A stretch of 64,000 bases of DNA from Pulicaria dysenterica (lineage: Eukaryota; Streptophyta; Magnoliopsida; Asterales; Asteraceae), in contig OX359290.1 in assembly GCA_947179395.2 (NCBI GenBank), forward strand, positions 57,142,200-57,206,199, in the 5' to 3' direction. Made by a program: the position numbers and the translations under genes. Positions 1 to 11,500 of the stretch are shown in pieces; the stretch's first letter is position 1, and each line of letters starts with the position of its first letter. The notes under the pieces were generated by a model. That model searched no databases and was not told where the DNA came from. It saw nothing but the letters and a program-made list of their open reading frames with translations.

Positions 1-1582
1 ATATTAACATGGAGCTGTTTAAACAATTCCAGGAATTTCCCATACTGAGCTTCCATTTTTTCTTTTGCTAGTCTTTGAGGATATGGAATTCTTGGCTTGA
101 ATTCTGGAACTGAAGGTTTTTCTTTGACGATTTCTTGATTTTCCTTCGGTTCTTCTATTTTCTCTTCAGGAATTTCATTTTCAGATTCTTTGGATTTTGT
201 AGGATCGAACGGCGGTTTCATGGTTGTTCCACTCCGTAATGTTATGGCATTAATGTGAGCATTTGGATTTTTCTCCGTATTACTCGGAATTGAACCAGAT
301 GGTCGTTCGGATAACATTTCCGAAATTTGGCCTAATTGATTTTCAAATGTTATTAACGAGGCATGTTGATTTCGAATGTCAGTTTCAATTTGTTGAAAAC
401 GTGTTTCTGAAACAGAGACAAATTTTTCAAGAAGATTTTCCATATTGGAAATTTTGTTGAAAATCAGATTAGAATTGAATTGTTGATTTTGATTCCCAAA
501 CTGTTGGTTTGGTCTAGGTTGGAATTGATTTTGAACCGGACCTTGATTAGGGTATGGTAGATTTGGTTGTATCGGAGGTCGGTTTCCAGGGGGTGATGGA
601 TTTAAACTTGCAGATGCAATTCTGTAACTAAAATTCGAATGATTTTGGTTACTTGGATGGTATGGTGGATTATAGTCGAATGTATTGTTTTGTGGTCTTT
701 GTAGAGAGCTTATGAAGTCCACTTCTTCTTGAGAAGCATAAACATTGCCAGTTTGACAATATTTGCTTGAATGTGGTCCTTCACAAAGGTCACAAAGAGT
801 TTGAATCGAGTTAACCTTCATGCTATCAACCTTTTTAGATAATGCCTCTACTTGTGAAGATAGCAGCTTGACAGGATCAACTTGAATTGCCCCCGATGAT
901 TTCGGTTGCGAAACTCTTGGAGATTGCCATTGGTAATTATTCATTGCCATCTCCTCGATGAGTTCATAAGCCATTTATGGGGTCTTGCTTGTAAGAGCTC
1001 CTCCTGCAGCAGCATCAATCATTTGACGGGCTTCATTGGACAACCCATTGTAAAAAGTGTGAACTTCTAACCAAGGGGGTAGTCCATGATGTGGGCATCT
1101 TCTAAGAAGATCTTTGTATCTTTCCCAGGTGTCATAAAGGGATTCTCCTTTCTGCTGACTAAAGGATGAAATATCATTCCGTAATTTGGTCGTTTTCGAA
1201 GGTGGAAAATATTTAAGCACAAAATTTTCGGCCAAATCATTCCATCTAGTGATGGAACCAGCTGGAAGGGAATTAAGCCAGAGTTTGGCTTTATCCTTTA
1301 ATGAGAAAGGAAAAAGACGTAATCGGATATCATCATTCGAGACACCATTTATTTTGAAAGTATCACAAATTTCTAAGAAACTTGAGATATGATCATTGGG
1401 ATTTTCATTCGGAAGTCCATGAAATTGAACTGGTTTTGAAGCATTTGAATGACATTAGGTTTAATCTCAAAGTTATTGGCATTAATGGTTGGTCTGATAA
1501 CACTTTGATGAATAGAATTGACATCGGGTCGCGCATATTCACCGATTGTTCTCGTAACTGGCGGAGGTGGATTTTCAGCCAT
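1..1582 (-). pseudogene. Athila-type Ty3/gypsy gag, broken and cut by the window edge
   Basis: Capsid/nucleocapsid precursor of an Athila-like retrotransposon. The N-terminus begins MAENPPPPVTRTIGEYARP. The retrotransposon gag core is visible at 975-1430 (for example DTWERYKDLLRRCPHHGLP). A zinc-knuckle-like CDLCEGPHSSKYC lies near 780-820, followed by a Pro/Asn/Gln-rich tail and a Lys/Glu-rich region running off the left edge. Two lesions are visible: a one-base loss near 1432, after IKPNVIQMLQN, and a nonsense TAA at about 972-974 between ALTSKTP and MAYELIEEMA. Reading is otherwise continuous through the edge. Codons upstream of the ATG at 1582 stay open for about 35 residues (for example NPFPEPEREFHRRL), so the true start may lie further upstream. 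The family call rests on these gag motifs plus the tRNA-Asp primer site. No pol is in the window. Confidence 0.85.
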
Positions 1583-1931
1583 TACGGTTCTTCTGCGTGA
1601 GTTTTGAAGACGACGATGAAATTCTCGTTCAGGTTCTGGAAAAGGATTAACACTTTCAGCGGACGAAGAACGAGTAACTTTTAAAATATATTTATATTTT
1701 GCTACTTAAAAGAGTGGCCAGGCAAGTCGATTGGAAGGCAGGATCCTTTCGGCACCTTTCGGTTTAAAACCTTTCGGAAATCCAACAACCTAAGGCAATT
1801 CAGTTATTCTAGACACCACTAAGTTAAGTAGTTTTGTTGAGTATTTTAAATTAACTAGTGCTAAATCAATAATTCAAATAATTTTACAACGGTATCAATT
1901 GAGCACTCCCCGGCAGCGGCGCCAAAAACCT
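1583..1931 (-). other. Athila leader between LTR and gag
   Basis: Untranslated leader of the Athila-type element, read on the minus strand from the LTR toward gag. It holds the primer-binding site and a short stretch open in the gag frame. I see no separate gene in it. Confidence 0.6.
1905..1924 (-). promoter_or_regulatory. Primer-binding site, tRNA-Asp type
   Basis: On the minus strand this reads TGGCGCCGCTGCCGGGGAGT, closely matching the complement of the tRNA-Asp 3' end used as minus-strand primer by Athila elements. It lies a few bases inside the LTR end and fixes element orientation. Confidence 0.85.
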
Positions 1932-3220
1932 TGGTGTGCGTGCGATATACGTCTCAAGAACGTGAAATGATGTCACGGAAAGGTTTTAATTTGGAATTAC
2001 TATTAGTCTAAATAAACGCACACGGGCAGAGCACCCACGTATGTAATATAGGCTACTGGTAAGACCGAAGATTTATCGAACACGGGTAAGTGATAACTGT
2101 TGCTACTTAAATCCGAACCTATTGTCTAGCTATCAATAATTATGGGGAAGGATGGAATTTAACTACAAGGAACATGTAGATAAAACTAAGACAATATTAA
2201 AAACTCTAAAAGGAACAATAATTAAGCAGAAATATAGATTTGAAATAAGTAAAATGAAAAACAAGATACCTAGTTATGAATCCTCCAGATCAATATTAAT
2301 TAGTAGTGTTAACTAATCCAGTTATGAAAGGATGATTTAATAAAGACTGTCTTAAAACATGATTTATTATTTTAGGTACAAATATAGATAATCCTGATTT
2401 GATCTTTAAATTATTAAAACATCAGTTAGATAAAACCTTGCTTTCCGAGTGTTATCCCGTTTTACTTAAAATGTCAGTATTTATCTCCTAATGAAATAAT
2501 AGACAAAGTAAATACCATCATCAGTCAACATCTGGTAAGAAGATATACATTTGGGTATTAAGATAATATATCAGTTCAACACCTCAAGTGGGTCTATGAG
2601 TAAATGTCCCTGTATACACATACCAAACTTATACGTATCGTACACCTCAAGTGGGTCTATGTGCAAATGCATATAAATATGAGTCTGTTTGAATATATAT
2701 GTATACAGAAACAGATATTCTAAGCAAATGGTTTTTTAACATTTACAATGCCGAATACCCGCATGAACTGATAGTATTATACAAAATAACCAAATATATG
2801 TTTCATTAATTCAGAAATATCATGTCTTTATTAAAATCATTCTAACATAACTTACGTATAACAACTACATATTATTACTGTTCTGGATTCATCATAACGA
2901 GGTAATGGAAAGTTAGCTATGCATAATGACTGGAATACGTGAATACGAAGACATATTTAAGGAAAGAAAATACCAATATGTAGATTACAGAAGGAAGAAG
3001 AGTTCTACAGCTTTTGGAACTTGAAATACAGGTACATGCTTCTGGAATGCGGAAATGAACTTGAAATAGCAACTAACGAACATACAAATGTAATCTACGC
3101 TAAATATTACATATAGAAACTAAGATTTAGTAAACTACTGAGCCTGTGACGAGAGTATACGAGAGTATAGCTCTGGCTATTGATTTCTGGCTCTCTCCTC
3201 CAACTGAAGACGAATGCATC

Positions 3221-3228
3221 TATTTATA
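3221..3228 (-). promoter_or_regulatory. TATA box of the Athila LTR
   Basis: TATAAATA on the minus strand, in a CCTC..TATAAATAGATGC context typical of an RNA polymerase II core promoter. Transcription would start about 30 bp further along the minus strand, near 3190. The palindromic word array lies just upstream. Confidence 0.6.
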
Positions 3229-3244
3229 GGAGAGGTTCGTCGGT

Positions 3245-3449
3245 TTACGCGGCGCGTAACGATCCATTTACGCGGCGCGTAAATATGCCTGACAATATTC
3301 CTGACAGGATTCCTTGACAGCCTGCATTCTGTTGTAACAGAAACAGTTGGGTCCGCGTCGCGGAAGAAGATAGGGTATGCGGCGCGTAAATTATATTTTC
3401 ATAATATCTCCATCTTTTGCGCGGTGTTTTCTCGTTTTGACGCGTGTTA
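3245..3449. repeat. Array of near-palindromic GC-core words in the Athila LTR
   Basis: Two identical copies of TTACGCGGCGCGTAA start at 3245 and 3268, separated by 8 bp. Diverged copies start near 3350 (GGTCCGCGTCGCGGA), 3375 (GTATGCGGCGCGTAA), 3413 and 3435. They fall in pairs with starts 22-25 bp apart. All lie within about 225 bp upstream of the TATA box, so they are plausible enhancer sites. Function is inferred. Confidence 0.6.
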
Positions 3450-3592
3450 TCCATTTTTCCATATTGTGTACCTGAAATAGCCTTGAATAAAATAAGAAAA
3501 CATTTAAAGCTTATTCTGGCTATATTTTCTTAATAAAAACCAGATATTGTCAGATATCAGATATATATTTTATGTATATTTCTGGCAATATC

Positions 3593-3725
3593 AACTGACA
3601 AACAATGAATCAAGATTCGTAACACATACGGTTTGAGGTGAAACTGAGTTATGGCTGTGTAACTCTTAGTCGTAGTAGTCGTACCTCTAATGGTGTATTA
3701 TTATCATACAATAGAATAATAATAC
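3593..3725 (-). mobile_element. Sirevirus LTR remnant flanking the Athila insertion
   Basis: Read on the minus strand, this stretch matches the middle of the two Sirevirus LTRs at 18927-20099 and 20995-22148. It shares the AGAGGTACGACT block, the GAGTTACA..AGCC block and ATGTGTTACGAATCTTGAT. The match stops at the proposed Athila LTR end, which indicates that Athila inserted into this older LTR. The far boundary near 3725 is vague. Confidence 0.6.
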
Positions 3726-3765
3726 AAGATGTATTATATATAATTATTAATTTTACGTACCTAAA

Positions 3766-3770
<5 letters not shown>

Positions 3771-3831
<61 letters not shown>
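3771..3831. repeat. (TA)n microsatellite
   Basis: About 30 uninterrupted TA units. Confidence 0.95.
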
Positions 3832-3834
<3 letters not shown>

Positions 3835-5911
3835 GGTTAAGGTTTACTAGTTATGTTAAAATATAAGTTTTATTACATTTTTGGATTAACAAGTTATTAA
3901 CTGCGTGGTTGTGCTTTAATTTTTGGATAAAATTGGTATACGACAACAGTTTTATAAAATTTAATATTTTATGATTGTCGTATCAACATTAAAAAAAACA
4001 GTTTGTTTTTTCAAAATGAATTTGTCATAAGACGTATCGTGTACCTAGTTTGAGGTATACTAATATATACGGATTTTAAAACAAAGTGGTTTTAAAATGG
4101 TTTTACAAAATGGGAAATCAAGTTTTTCAAACTTGGATAAAACCCACAAAAAATCTTAGACCAGTAGTGCTACCTACCTAGTGGTACACCTTTCCCGCTA
4201 CCGGTACCTTGGTGTGTTGTCGTGCCCAAACCGTGCACACTAAGTTTCAAACCGATGTAGGGAGGGGGTTAGGGACTTTGCGATTCCCTGATGTGACGAA
4301 CCAGAGTTCACCCCATCCTAGTTGGTGCGGTCTATTTTGGTGATTCCCTGATGTGACGGGCCCAAAATGCACTTAGTGTAGAGATAAACATACTTAGATA
4401 GTTTCATCTTAAAATCTCTACAAGGTCTAGGAGTCGTATCAAGTTAGATACGATTGGTGAAGGAACCTATCTACCTGAAATAGCACGGGGTTGGTGTTGT
4501 CGTGCCTAAAACGTGCACCAACACGTGTGAAAAAGGATCCTAGGGCTAATACTTAATCATTTAAGGGTTTTTATCCATTAACTCCGCTAGTGAGCCGATG
4601 GTAATTGTAGATAGCGCTATTTGGGGTCGACATCCCCCACTTATGGTTGACGAACTATCGGTGTACTTTACCACTACTAACGTCATTTATGTATGGGCAT
4701 TAGGGTATTTATTTATGGGTGTAGTATGTCAAGAGGTTGGATAATGGCTCGAGCAGTAGATATCATAGTATAATCTTATACCATGTGCAATATGGCAATA
4801 ATTAACCTCAGCTATTGTACTTGTATTGGACTTCGAGTCCCCTTTTTATAAACTTTCTTATTTTGCATTAACTCAACTCATTTATATATCATCCACAAGT
4901 CTCAAGTAACAAATAAATAATAACAACAACTCATAAAAGCTTAAGGTCAAATACTAAATAAAATCTTGTTTTACACTTGACAAATACACTCCCAAAATTG
5001 ACATAGCTACTCTAAATCAATCTGTAGGCCAACCTATAGCTCGAATGAGCTTATGGAGTCTAAAGACAAATTAAAGTAGACATCTCCATCTTTCTAACAA
5101 TATAAAATACGACCTGTAATGAAGCTTCCTTGATTTTTAACGATTTTGAAAAATAGCCCAGAAATTGCTAAAAGTTTCCGAACAACACCCTTTTCAAGCA
5201 TGAAAATCAACTAGGAACATTTCTAAAACATATCTAAACTTCATATAGCATATAAACAACATCAACATCACATTTTAAGCATCAAAACATGAAAATCAAG
5301 AATCATCATTTTCACCACCTTCCTCCATTATTGGAGTTTCAAGTTCCAAAATCATAAACCCAACAAATAGTCATCAATCTAACACCAAATTAGTTCAAAA
5401 ACAAATTATTTATCATGGCAAAACAACAATCAATCATCAAAACATCAAATACTTGATTTCTACAAAAACCCAAGAATTCAAATAAAGGTCTTCTATCAAG
5501 AACACACCAAATACTCATTAAACTAACATTAAATCCATGAGTAACTTATCATCTAACATGCTTAAACATCATGAAATCTTTAATCCATCATATACCCAAG
5601 TTATACATGAACCCTAGACATCAAGATTGGGTATTTTAGCAAGAATCCACCAAGAACTCTTCAAGAACTAATCAAAATCATTAAAGAACACAAATATAAC
5701 CTTTATTTGTAGCAATCAACTCAAGTTAACAAGAAATCAAGTGCTGGACATAAGTTTTCTTTGAAGAGAAAGAAGGAAATGAGCACAAGCAAAGAAAGTG
5801 ACTTCATCAGGAAGAAAAGGCCCAAGTTGGTCTATGTTTGTTTTTAATATAGACACACAGTAGAACTTATCTGCTATCCGATATACAGTAACTTAATTAA
5901 GCGGTCCTACC
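3832..5911. other. Non-coding stretch, probably decayed retrotransposon leader/LTR DNA
   Basis: No ORF of substance on either strand. The first part (about 4200-4690) contains a cluster of hairpins annotated separately. The rest (4700-5911) is A-rich with many stop codons and no recognised motif. The hairpins resemble those in copia leaders, so part of this may be an orphan leader. The remainder is unidentified. Confidence 0.5.
4209..4522 (+). other. Cluster of conserved-loop hairpins (orphan leader?)
   Basis: Hairpin X1: stem TTGGTGTG (4209-4216) with CACACTAA (4236-4243), loop TTGTCGTGCCCAAACCGTG. Hairpin X2: perfect stem GTTGGTG (4490-4496) with CACCAAC (4516-4522), loop TTGTCGTGCCTAAAACGTG. 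Both loops are 19 nt and match loops in the leaders of copia elements D, B and K. Between them are two hairpins sharing the loop core GATTCCCTGATGTGACG: Y1 with stem ACTTTG/CAGAGT around 4275-4307, and Y2 with stem ATTTTGG/CCAAAAT around 4334-4368. The stems are seen in sequence. That they fold as RNA is inference. Confidence 0.6.
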
Positions 5912-6043
5912 TGTTGGGATTTACAAGGTACAACTTGCATAGCGAAAATAAACTAAATCCTAAGTGCAAGAATCACAACTGGATTAACTAGGGGAACACG
6001 ACAGATTATAATATTCATATTGATCAGATATTATATATATATA

Positions 6044-6134
<91 letters not shown>

Positions 6135-6392
6135 CATAGTATATTAAGGATAAGAATTATAACCTTGGACTCCTATAGGAGGATACACAGCTACTGTACC
6201 AGTAAACCTGGCTGCTAGACCGCCCAAATAATACCAGCAACAAAATATCGCATCCCATGTGTAAACCACCAAAAACCTCCATCGGTTTGGTCCTCCACGA
6301 GGGCTGCCGAGAGAGATGACCGCCGCAAAGGGGTCCTCGGACCGTGGGGTGTACTCGCCGAAAACCACCGCCGCCTGCGTCGCGCCGCTACC
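5912..6392 (-). mobile_element. Copia-type LTR remnant interrupted by the Tekay element
   Basis: Starts TGTTGGGATTTACAAGG, consistent on the minus strand with a copia LTR 3' end reading ..AAATCCCAACA. It contains a long TA repeat, then a GC-rich part sharing the block GGCTGCTAGACCGC with the LTR at 28108-29006. It stops where the Tekay LTR begins. No primer site is recognisable next to it, so it is a fragment. An 86-107 residue ORF here overlaps the Tekay LTR and looks like chance. Confidence 0.5.
6031..6133. repeat. (TA)n microsatellite, interrupted
   Basis: About 100 bp of TA with two TTA interruptions, lying inside the copia LTR remnant. Confidence 0.95.
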
Positions 6393-8488
6393 TGTAACAC
6401 CGGTTTCACGAGCTTAAAATTAGAGTAAATTAAAACTTTATTTACACCAAAGGTTTGCAGCGGAATAAACCACTGATTACATATTAAGTATTGCTTATCA
6501 ACTTGGCGATCAAAACAATGAATCAAACCAAGTACCAAAATTAAGCCAGTGTTACACTACGCACCGACCATCGTCATACAGTATCAGAATTAATAAACTA
6601 CAAGTGTTCCAAAAGATATATACAATAACACTACCCACAACAACCCACCTCGCCAGGCCATCTGATCACTAACCTGCGAAAAGGGAAATATCACGAAATA
6701 TTAGCTACACTAGCTAGTGAGTACATATATCACATAAGCACCAATAAGCATGCTATCACGTCACAATAAGGCACACAATGCTAAACTATCACATAGCGGT
6801 GTGCCGACATGTCAGCAGGATCATATCTTGCGAGGTAGCTAGCCTGGCTCAACGATCCGAGCTGGGGAATCAATCACAACAAACCGCATCGGTGGGGGAG
6901 CGAAGAGCAGCCCACCATCACGTTTGAGCCACTAGGACTCCGTTTGGATCTGATCATAGACCGAGATCCTCACTGTATGTCGAGGAACGGCGGCCTGCAG
7001 AACCTTTACCCCAGAAAATCACTCGTGGGAACCTCTAATCCCTGAATAACACTCAAGGGACCCAGCCGCATCGGCGACTGACCTCAACCACTGCATCTGT
7101 CCGGAGAGGAATCATAAACACGATTGACCCATAGGGTCTACAGTACGCATGCGTATCACATATCACAATTTATATCACATGGCATCACTTACAACACTAT
7201 GTCACTATATCATAATCACAATATCACATGGCACACAACACAGGCACACAATAGCCCTACTTACTGAGTCTTATGGGAAACCGGTACTCACCTTGATATC
7301 ACAAGAGGCAGATATGGATCCGGGAATCCCAAGAACACACTGAATCGTCCGAATCACCTAACACATACGGTTCAGGCTTAGTTATCACTTACACGTAGCA
7401 CACACAGGTTAAAACACAAGTTACACAAGCTGTTAGCACTGGACAGTTTACTACGGCCGCAGTGTATATGTCCTACGGCCGTAGGACACTTGACAAACCA
7501 TTCCTACGACCGTAGGGGCAAGGACCTATGCCCGTAGGGTTTCTTTCCAACGAACCATGCACTACGGCCGCGGGAACCTTCTCCTACGCCCGTAGTAGCT
7601 GTTCTTTGGTGAACTACAACCGTAGGTTACGTACCTACGCCCGTAGTCATTATTTCATCGTCCGTACACGGTAATCCACACAAAAACACGTCCTACGGCC
7701 GCAATAACCCTGCCTACGGCCGTAGTGTACATACAAGGCTTACTACGGCCGTGGGGAATATCCACTACGCCCGTAGAAAGTCTACGAACAGCAGACCTTC
7801 GTCCCTGTTTCAACACAGCTCTGCAAATACTCGTTTTTGACACCAAAACTCGATTGAAACCAGATTCAATCGTTTGTATACATTACTTGACATTAAGGGA
7901 AGTCTAGAAACACATTTTGACACATCAACAAACACAAGAACATAATTAAACACTGTCAAATGGTGTTTCCTCTTTATGAACTCAAAATAGGTTTTGACAT
8001 GGAATTACTTACAAATCAGCAACAAGGACAGTAGATTGATACTTGAATCAGCTTTAAGAAACTCCTTTCAAACAGATTGAACTTTATCTCCTTCAAAATC
8101 TCTAAGTATATGTGTATGTTTGAGTTTGTACGTGCTTGAATGTGTTCATGTGTGTGTGTTTGGCTTGACCCAGGGGATAAGGCTCATAATAAGCCGACCT
8201 TGGGGTACATATTATTAAACACGGGTATTTTGTTCCCCTTTCCAACTTACAATTTAACACACGCCATCCCGTTTTAATCAACGACGATATTTACGGAATC
8301 ATTACGCGAAACCGTATAACATGACATCACTTCTAGACACGTTTAATACCTTTCACATAATCACATTAATTAACACGAGACACGTTAGTCACACAAAACA
8401 CATAATTAATTTCACTTAAGGTCACATTACAAGTACCAAAACACATGGTACAAGTCACTACTGCTAGGCCCATTTACAGGGTGTTACA
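6393..8488 (-). mobile_element. 3' LTR of the Tekay element
   Basis: 2,096 bp. On the minus strand it begins TGTAACACCCTG and ends GGTGTTACA. The left 445 bp is repeated as the truncated 5' LTR. It contains a 12-word palindromic array, a GGAACGGCGG box near 6983 that recurs in the two LTRs at the right edge of the window, and a possible TATA-like CTTAT..CCTTATCCCC region near 8180 on the minus strand. Confidence 0.9.
7450..7777. repeat. Six pairs of palindromic words CCTACGGCCGTAGG in the Tekay LTR
   Basis: Twelve 14-bp copies of a word near CCTACGGCCGTAGG start at 7450, 7472, 7503, 7525, 7561, 7583, 7613, 7634, 7692, 7713, 7742 and 7764. They form six pairs with starts 21 or 22 bp apart. 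Spacers within pairs are 7-8 bp and differ in sequence. Pair-to-pair distance is about 50-58 bp, with one of 79. This is neither a simple tandem repeat nor coding. The role (protein sites or stem-loops in the transcript) is inference. Confidence 0.85.
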
Positions 8489-8503
8489 AATCTACCCCCT
8501 TTA
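8489..8503 (-). promoter_or_regulatory. Polypurine tract of the Tekay element
   Basis: On the minus strand, TAAAGGGGGTAGATT directly precedes the 3' LTR start TGTAACACC. This is the expected plus-strand primer site. Confidence 0.75.
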
Positions 8504-11500
8504 AGGAGATTCCGTCCTCGGAATCTGATCACTCACGAACAGGTGGGGATAACGAGCTCGCATGTCATCTTCAGTTTCCCAGGTCATATTCGAACCTAGG
8601 TTATATTTCCACTTCACAAGAACGAGCTTGATTACTTTCTTACGCAACTTTTTAATCTTTGAGCCGAGAACTTCAACAGGTTCCTCTACGAGGCGCTGTG
8701 AAGCATCAACTCTCAGCTCCTGCAATGGCAGAATCTGACTCTCATCCACTTTACACCTGCGCAAGTAACACACGTTGAAGGTATTGTGAATACCCTCAAG
8801 TTCTGGAGGTAACTCCAGAGACACAGTTTGATCATTGTCTCTGCGCAGGATCTTGAACGGTCCTATGAAACGCGGACTCAATTTGCCTTTACGGCCAAAG
8901 CGGATAACACCCTTCCACGGAGAGACTTTCAGGAAAACCCGATCGCCCTCATTAAACACCACCGGCCGATGTCTCGGGTCAGCGTACACTTTCTATCGAT
9001 CACGAGCGGCTTTCAGCTTTTCACGCGCCACTCTCACTTTATCAGCTGTAATTTGCACTATCTCAGGGCGAACTGCTTCTCGCCAGGCTCTAACCAACAA
9101 GTGGGAGTGCGACAACGTCTCCCGTATAACATCTCGAATGGAGGCATCCCAATACTGGAATGGTATGAGTTGTTATAAGCAAACTCAATCAACGACAGAT
9201 GTGAATCCCACGCTCCACCGAACTCAAGTACACATGCCCGAAGCATGTCCTCCAGGGTTTGGATAGTTCTTTCTGACTGGCCGTCTGTCTGAGGATGGTA
9301 CGCCGTGCTCAAGTGAACAATAGTGCCAAGCTCACGCTGTAAACTCTGCCAAAAATTCAAAGTAAACCGCGGATCGCGATCTGACACAATAGAACACGGC
9401 ACTCCATGGCGCGACACCACTTCAGCAATATACAACTTTGCTAATTTATCCAACGAGGTAGACTCGCTGATAGCTAGAAAATGAGCACTTTTGGTCAAAC
9501 GGTCAACTATGACCCAAACCGCATCGTGCCCTCTGAGCGTTTTTGGCAACTTTGTCACGAAATCCATCGTAATATTTTCCCATTTCCATTGAGGAATTTC
9601 GAGTTGCTGAAGATTACCGTATGGCTTCTGGTGCTTAGTTTTCACTTGCGCACATATTTGACACATTTCCACGTAGGAAGCAATGTCTCGCTTTAAAGTA
9701 GACCACCAATATAAAGCTTTCAGATCATGGTACATTTTGGTACTGCCCGGATGAACAGACAGTCGAGACTGGTGAGCCTCTTGCAGAATCAATTCACGAT
9801 TTCCCCCGTACAGAGGCACCCAAACACGAGACAGAAAAGTCTTTAGCCCCCGGCTATCATCTGCAAGCAGATCCTTTTGCTTCCGTATCACTTCAACTGC
9901 AAGATTTTCGTCACGCAAAGCAACATACCGTGCTTCCTTCAATCTCGCAATAATATCAGGAACCACCACAAGTTTCATGAATTTCGCCCCAGCTGACGAG
10001 CTTTTGCGACTAAGAGCATCCGCCACCACGTTGGCCTTACCAGGATGATAACGGATCTCACAGTCGTAATCTTTGATCAATTCGAGCCAACGCCGCTGTC
10101 TCATATTGAGCTCTTTCTGCGTAAACACATATTGGAGACTCTTATGATCCATACAGACCACACACTTGGTACCGTACAGATAATGTCGCCACATTTTCAG
10201 AGCAAACACAACCGCAGCTAGCTCAAGATCATGGGTCGGATAGTTACCTTCATGTGGCTTTAATTGTCGAGACGCATATGCTATCACTTTATCACGCTGC
10301 ATTAACACGCAGCCAAGCCCCGAATAAGAAGCATCACAATATACGACGAAGTCATCAGACCCGTCGGGCAAGGAAAGAATCGGAGCTTCACACAATAGCC
10401 GTTTCAGAGATTGAAACGCTTGTTCCTGCGCCTCAGACCACACAAAAGCAACATCTTTCCGAGTAAGTTAGTCAAGGGACCTGCAAGTTTAGAAAAATCA
10501 CGAATAAACCGCCAATAATATCCAGCTAGGCCGAGAAAACTACGAACTTCAGAAGGAGTTCGGGGAACTCCCCAGTTCATCACTGCTTCGACTTTCGCCG
10601 GATCCACTTTAACACCATCCCTGCAGATCACATGACCAAGGAAATGCACTTCACGAAGCCAGAACTCGCACTTTGAAAACTTTGCATAAAGCTTCTCTCG
10701 CTTGAGAGTTTCAAGAACTTGCCGTAAATGCAACTCGTGCTCGGCTTCACTTCGGGAATACACAAGAATATCATCGATAAACACAATTACGGATTTATCC
10801 AAGAAAGGACGACAAATCTGATTCATCATATCCATAAACACAGCAGGCGCGTTGGTTAAGCCAAATGGCATAACCAAAAACTCATTGTGGCCATATCGAG
10901 TGCGGAAAGCAGTTTTAGGAACATCATCTTTACTAACCTGCTCCTGGTGGTAGCCAGAACGAAGATCAATCTTAGAGAAGCAAGTCGCTCCCTGTAACTG
11001 ATCGAACAAATCATCAATACGCGGAAGAGGGTATTTATTCTTTACCGTTCACTTATTTAGCTCCCGGTAATCGATACACATTCGCATAGTTCCATCCTTC
11101 TTATTCACAAACAACACAGGAGCTCCCCACGGGGATGAACTTGGATGAATGAAGCCCTTGTCAAGTAACTCCTGTAATTGAGTCATCATCTCTCGCACAT
11201 ATGAAGGAGAAAAACGGTATGGAGCTTTAGCTACAGGCGTAGCCCCTGGAACAAGATCAATCTTATACTCTACATCCCTTACCGGCGGCAAACCCGGCAA
11301 TTCGTCTAGAAACACCTCCGGATAATCTGACACAACCGGAATATCTTTGACCACTTGCTTTTCTAGCTTTGCATCAATCACATGAGCTAGATAAAACTCG
11401 CAGCCTTTAGAAATTGATTTCTTAGCTTTCAACACAGAAATAAGAGGAATGTCAGACTCTCGACGTTCCCCTCGAGCTACTGCACAAGACCCATCGGGTA

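Larger units (their letters stand above)
1932..3592 (-). mobile_element. 5' LTR of the Athila-type element
   Basis: About 1.66 kb between the tRNA-Asp primer site and the inferred outer end. On the minus strand it would begin TGATATTGCCAG and end near CGCACACCA. The outer end was placed at 3592 because the sequence beyond it matches Sirevirus LTRs elsewhere in the window. The partner LTR lies outside the window, so the end is good to a few bases at best. It contains a TATA box and an array of TTACGCGGCGCGTAA words. Confidence 0.7.

Noticed and set aside
3593..3624. Apparent sequence shared between an Athila LTR terminus and Sirevirus LTRs
   Set aside because: The similarity extends beyond 3624 to about 3700, so this is a Sirevirus LTR remnant next to Athila and not a shared terminus. 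The Athila end was moved to about 3592.
6144..6538. Two overlapping minus ORFs of 74 and 107 codons
   Set aside because: They straddle the boundary between a copia LTR remnant and the Tekay LTR and sit in GC-rich LTR sequence. No motif.
7440..7790. CRISPR-like array of regularly spaced palindromic repeats
   Set aside because: Words are 14 bp, variable, alternate between 7-8 bp and longer gaps, and lie inside a plant LTR.
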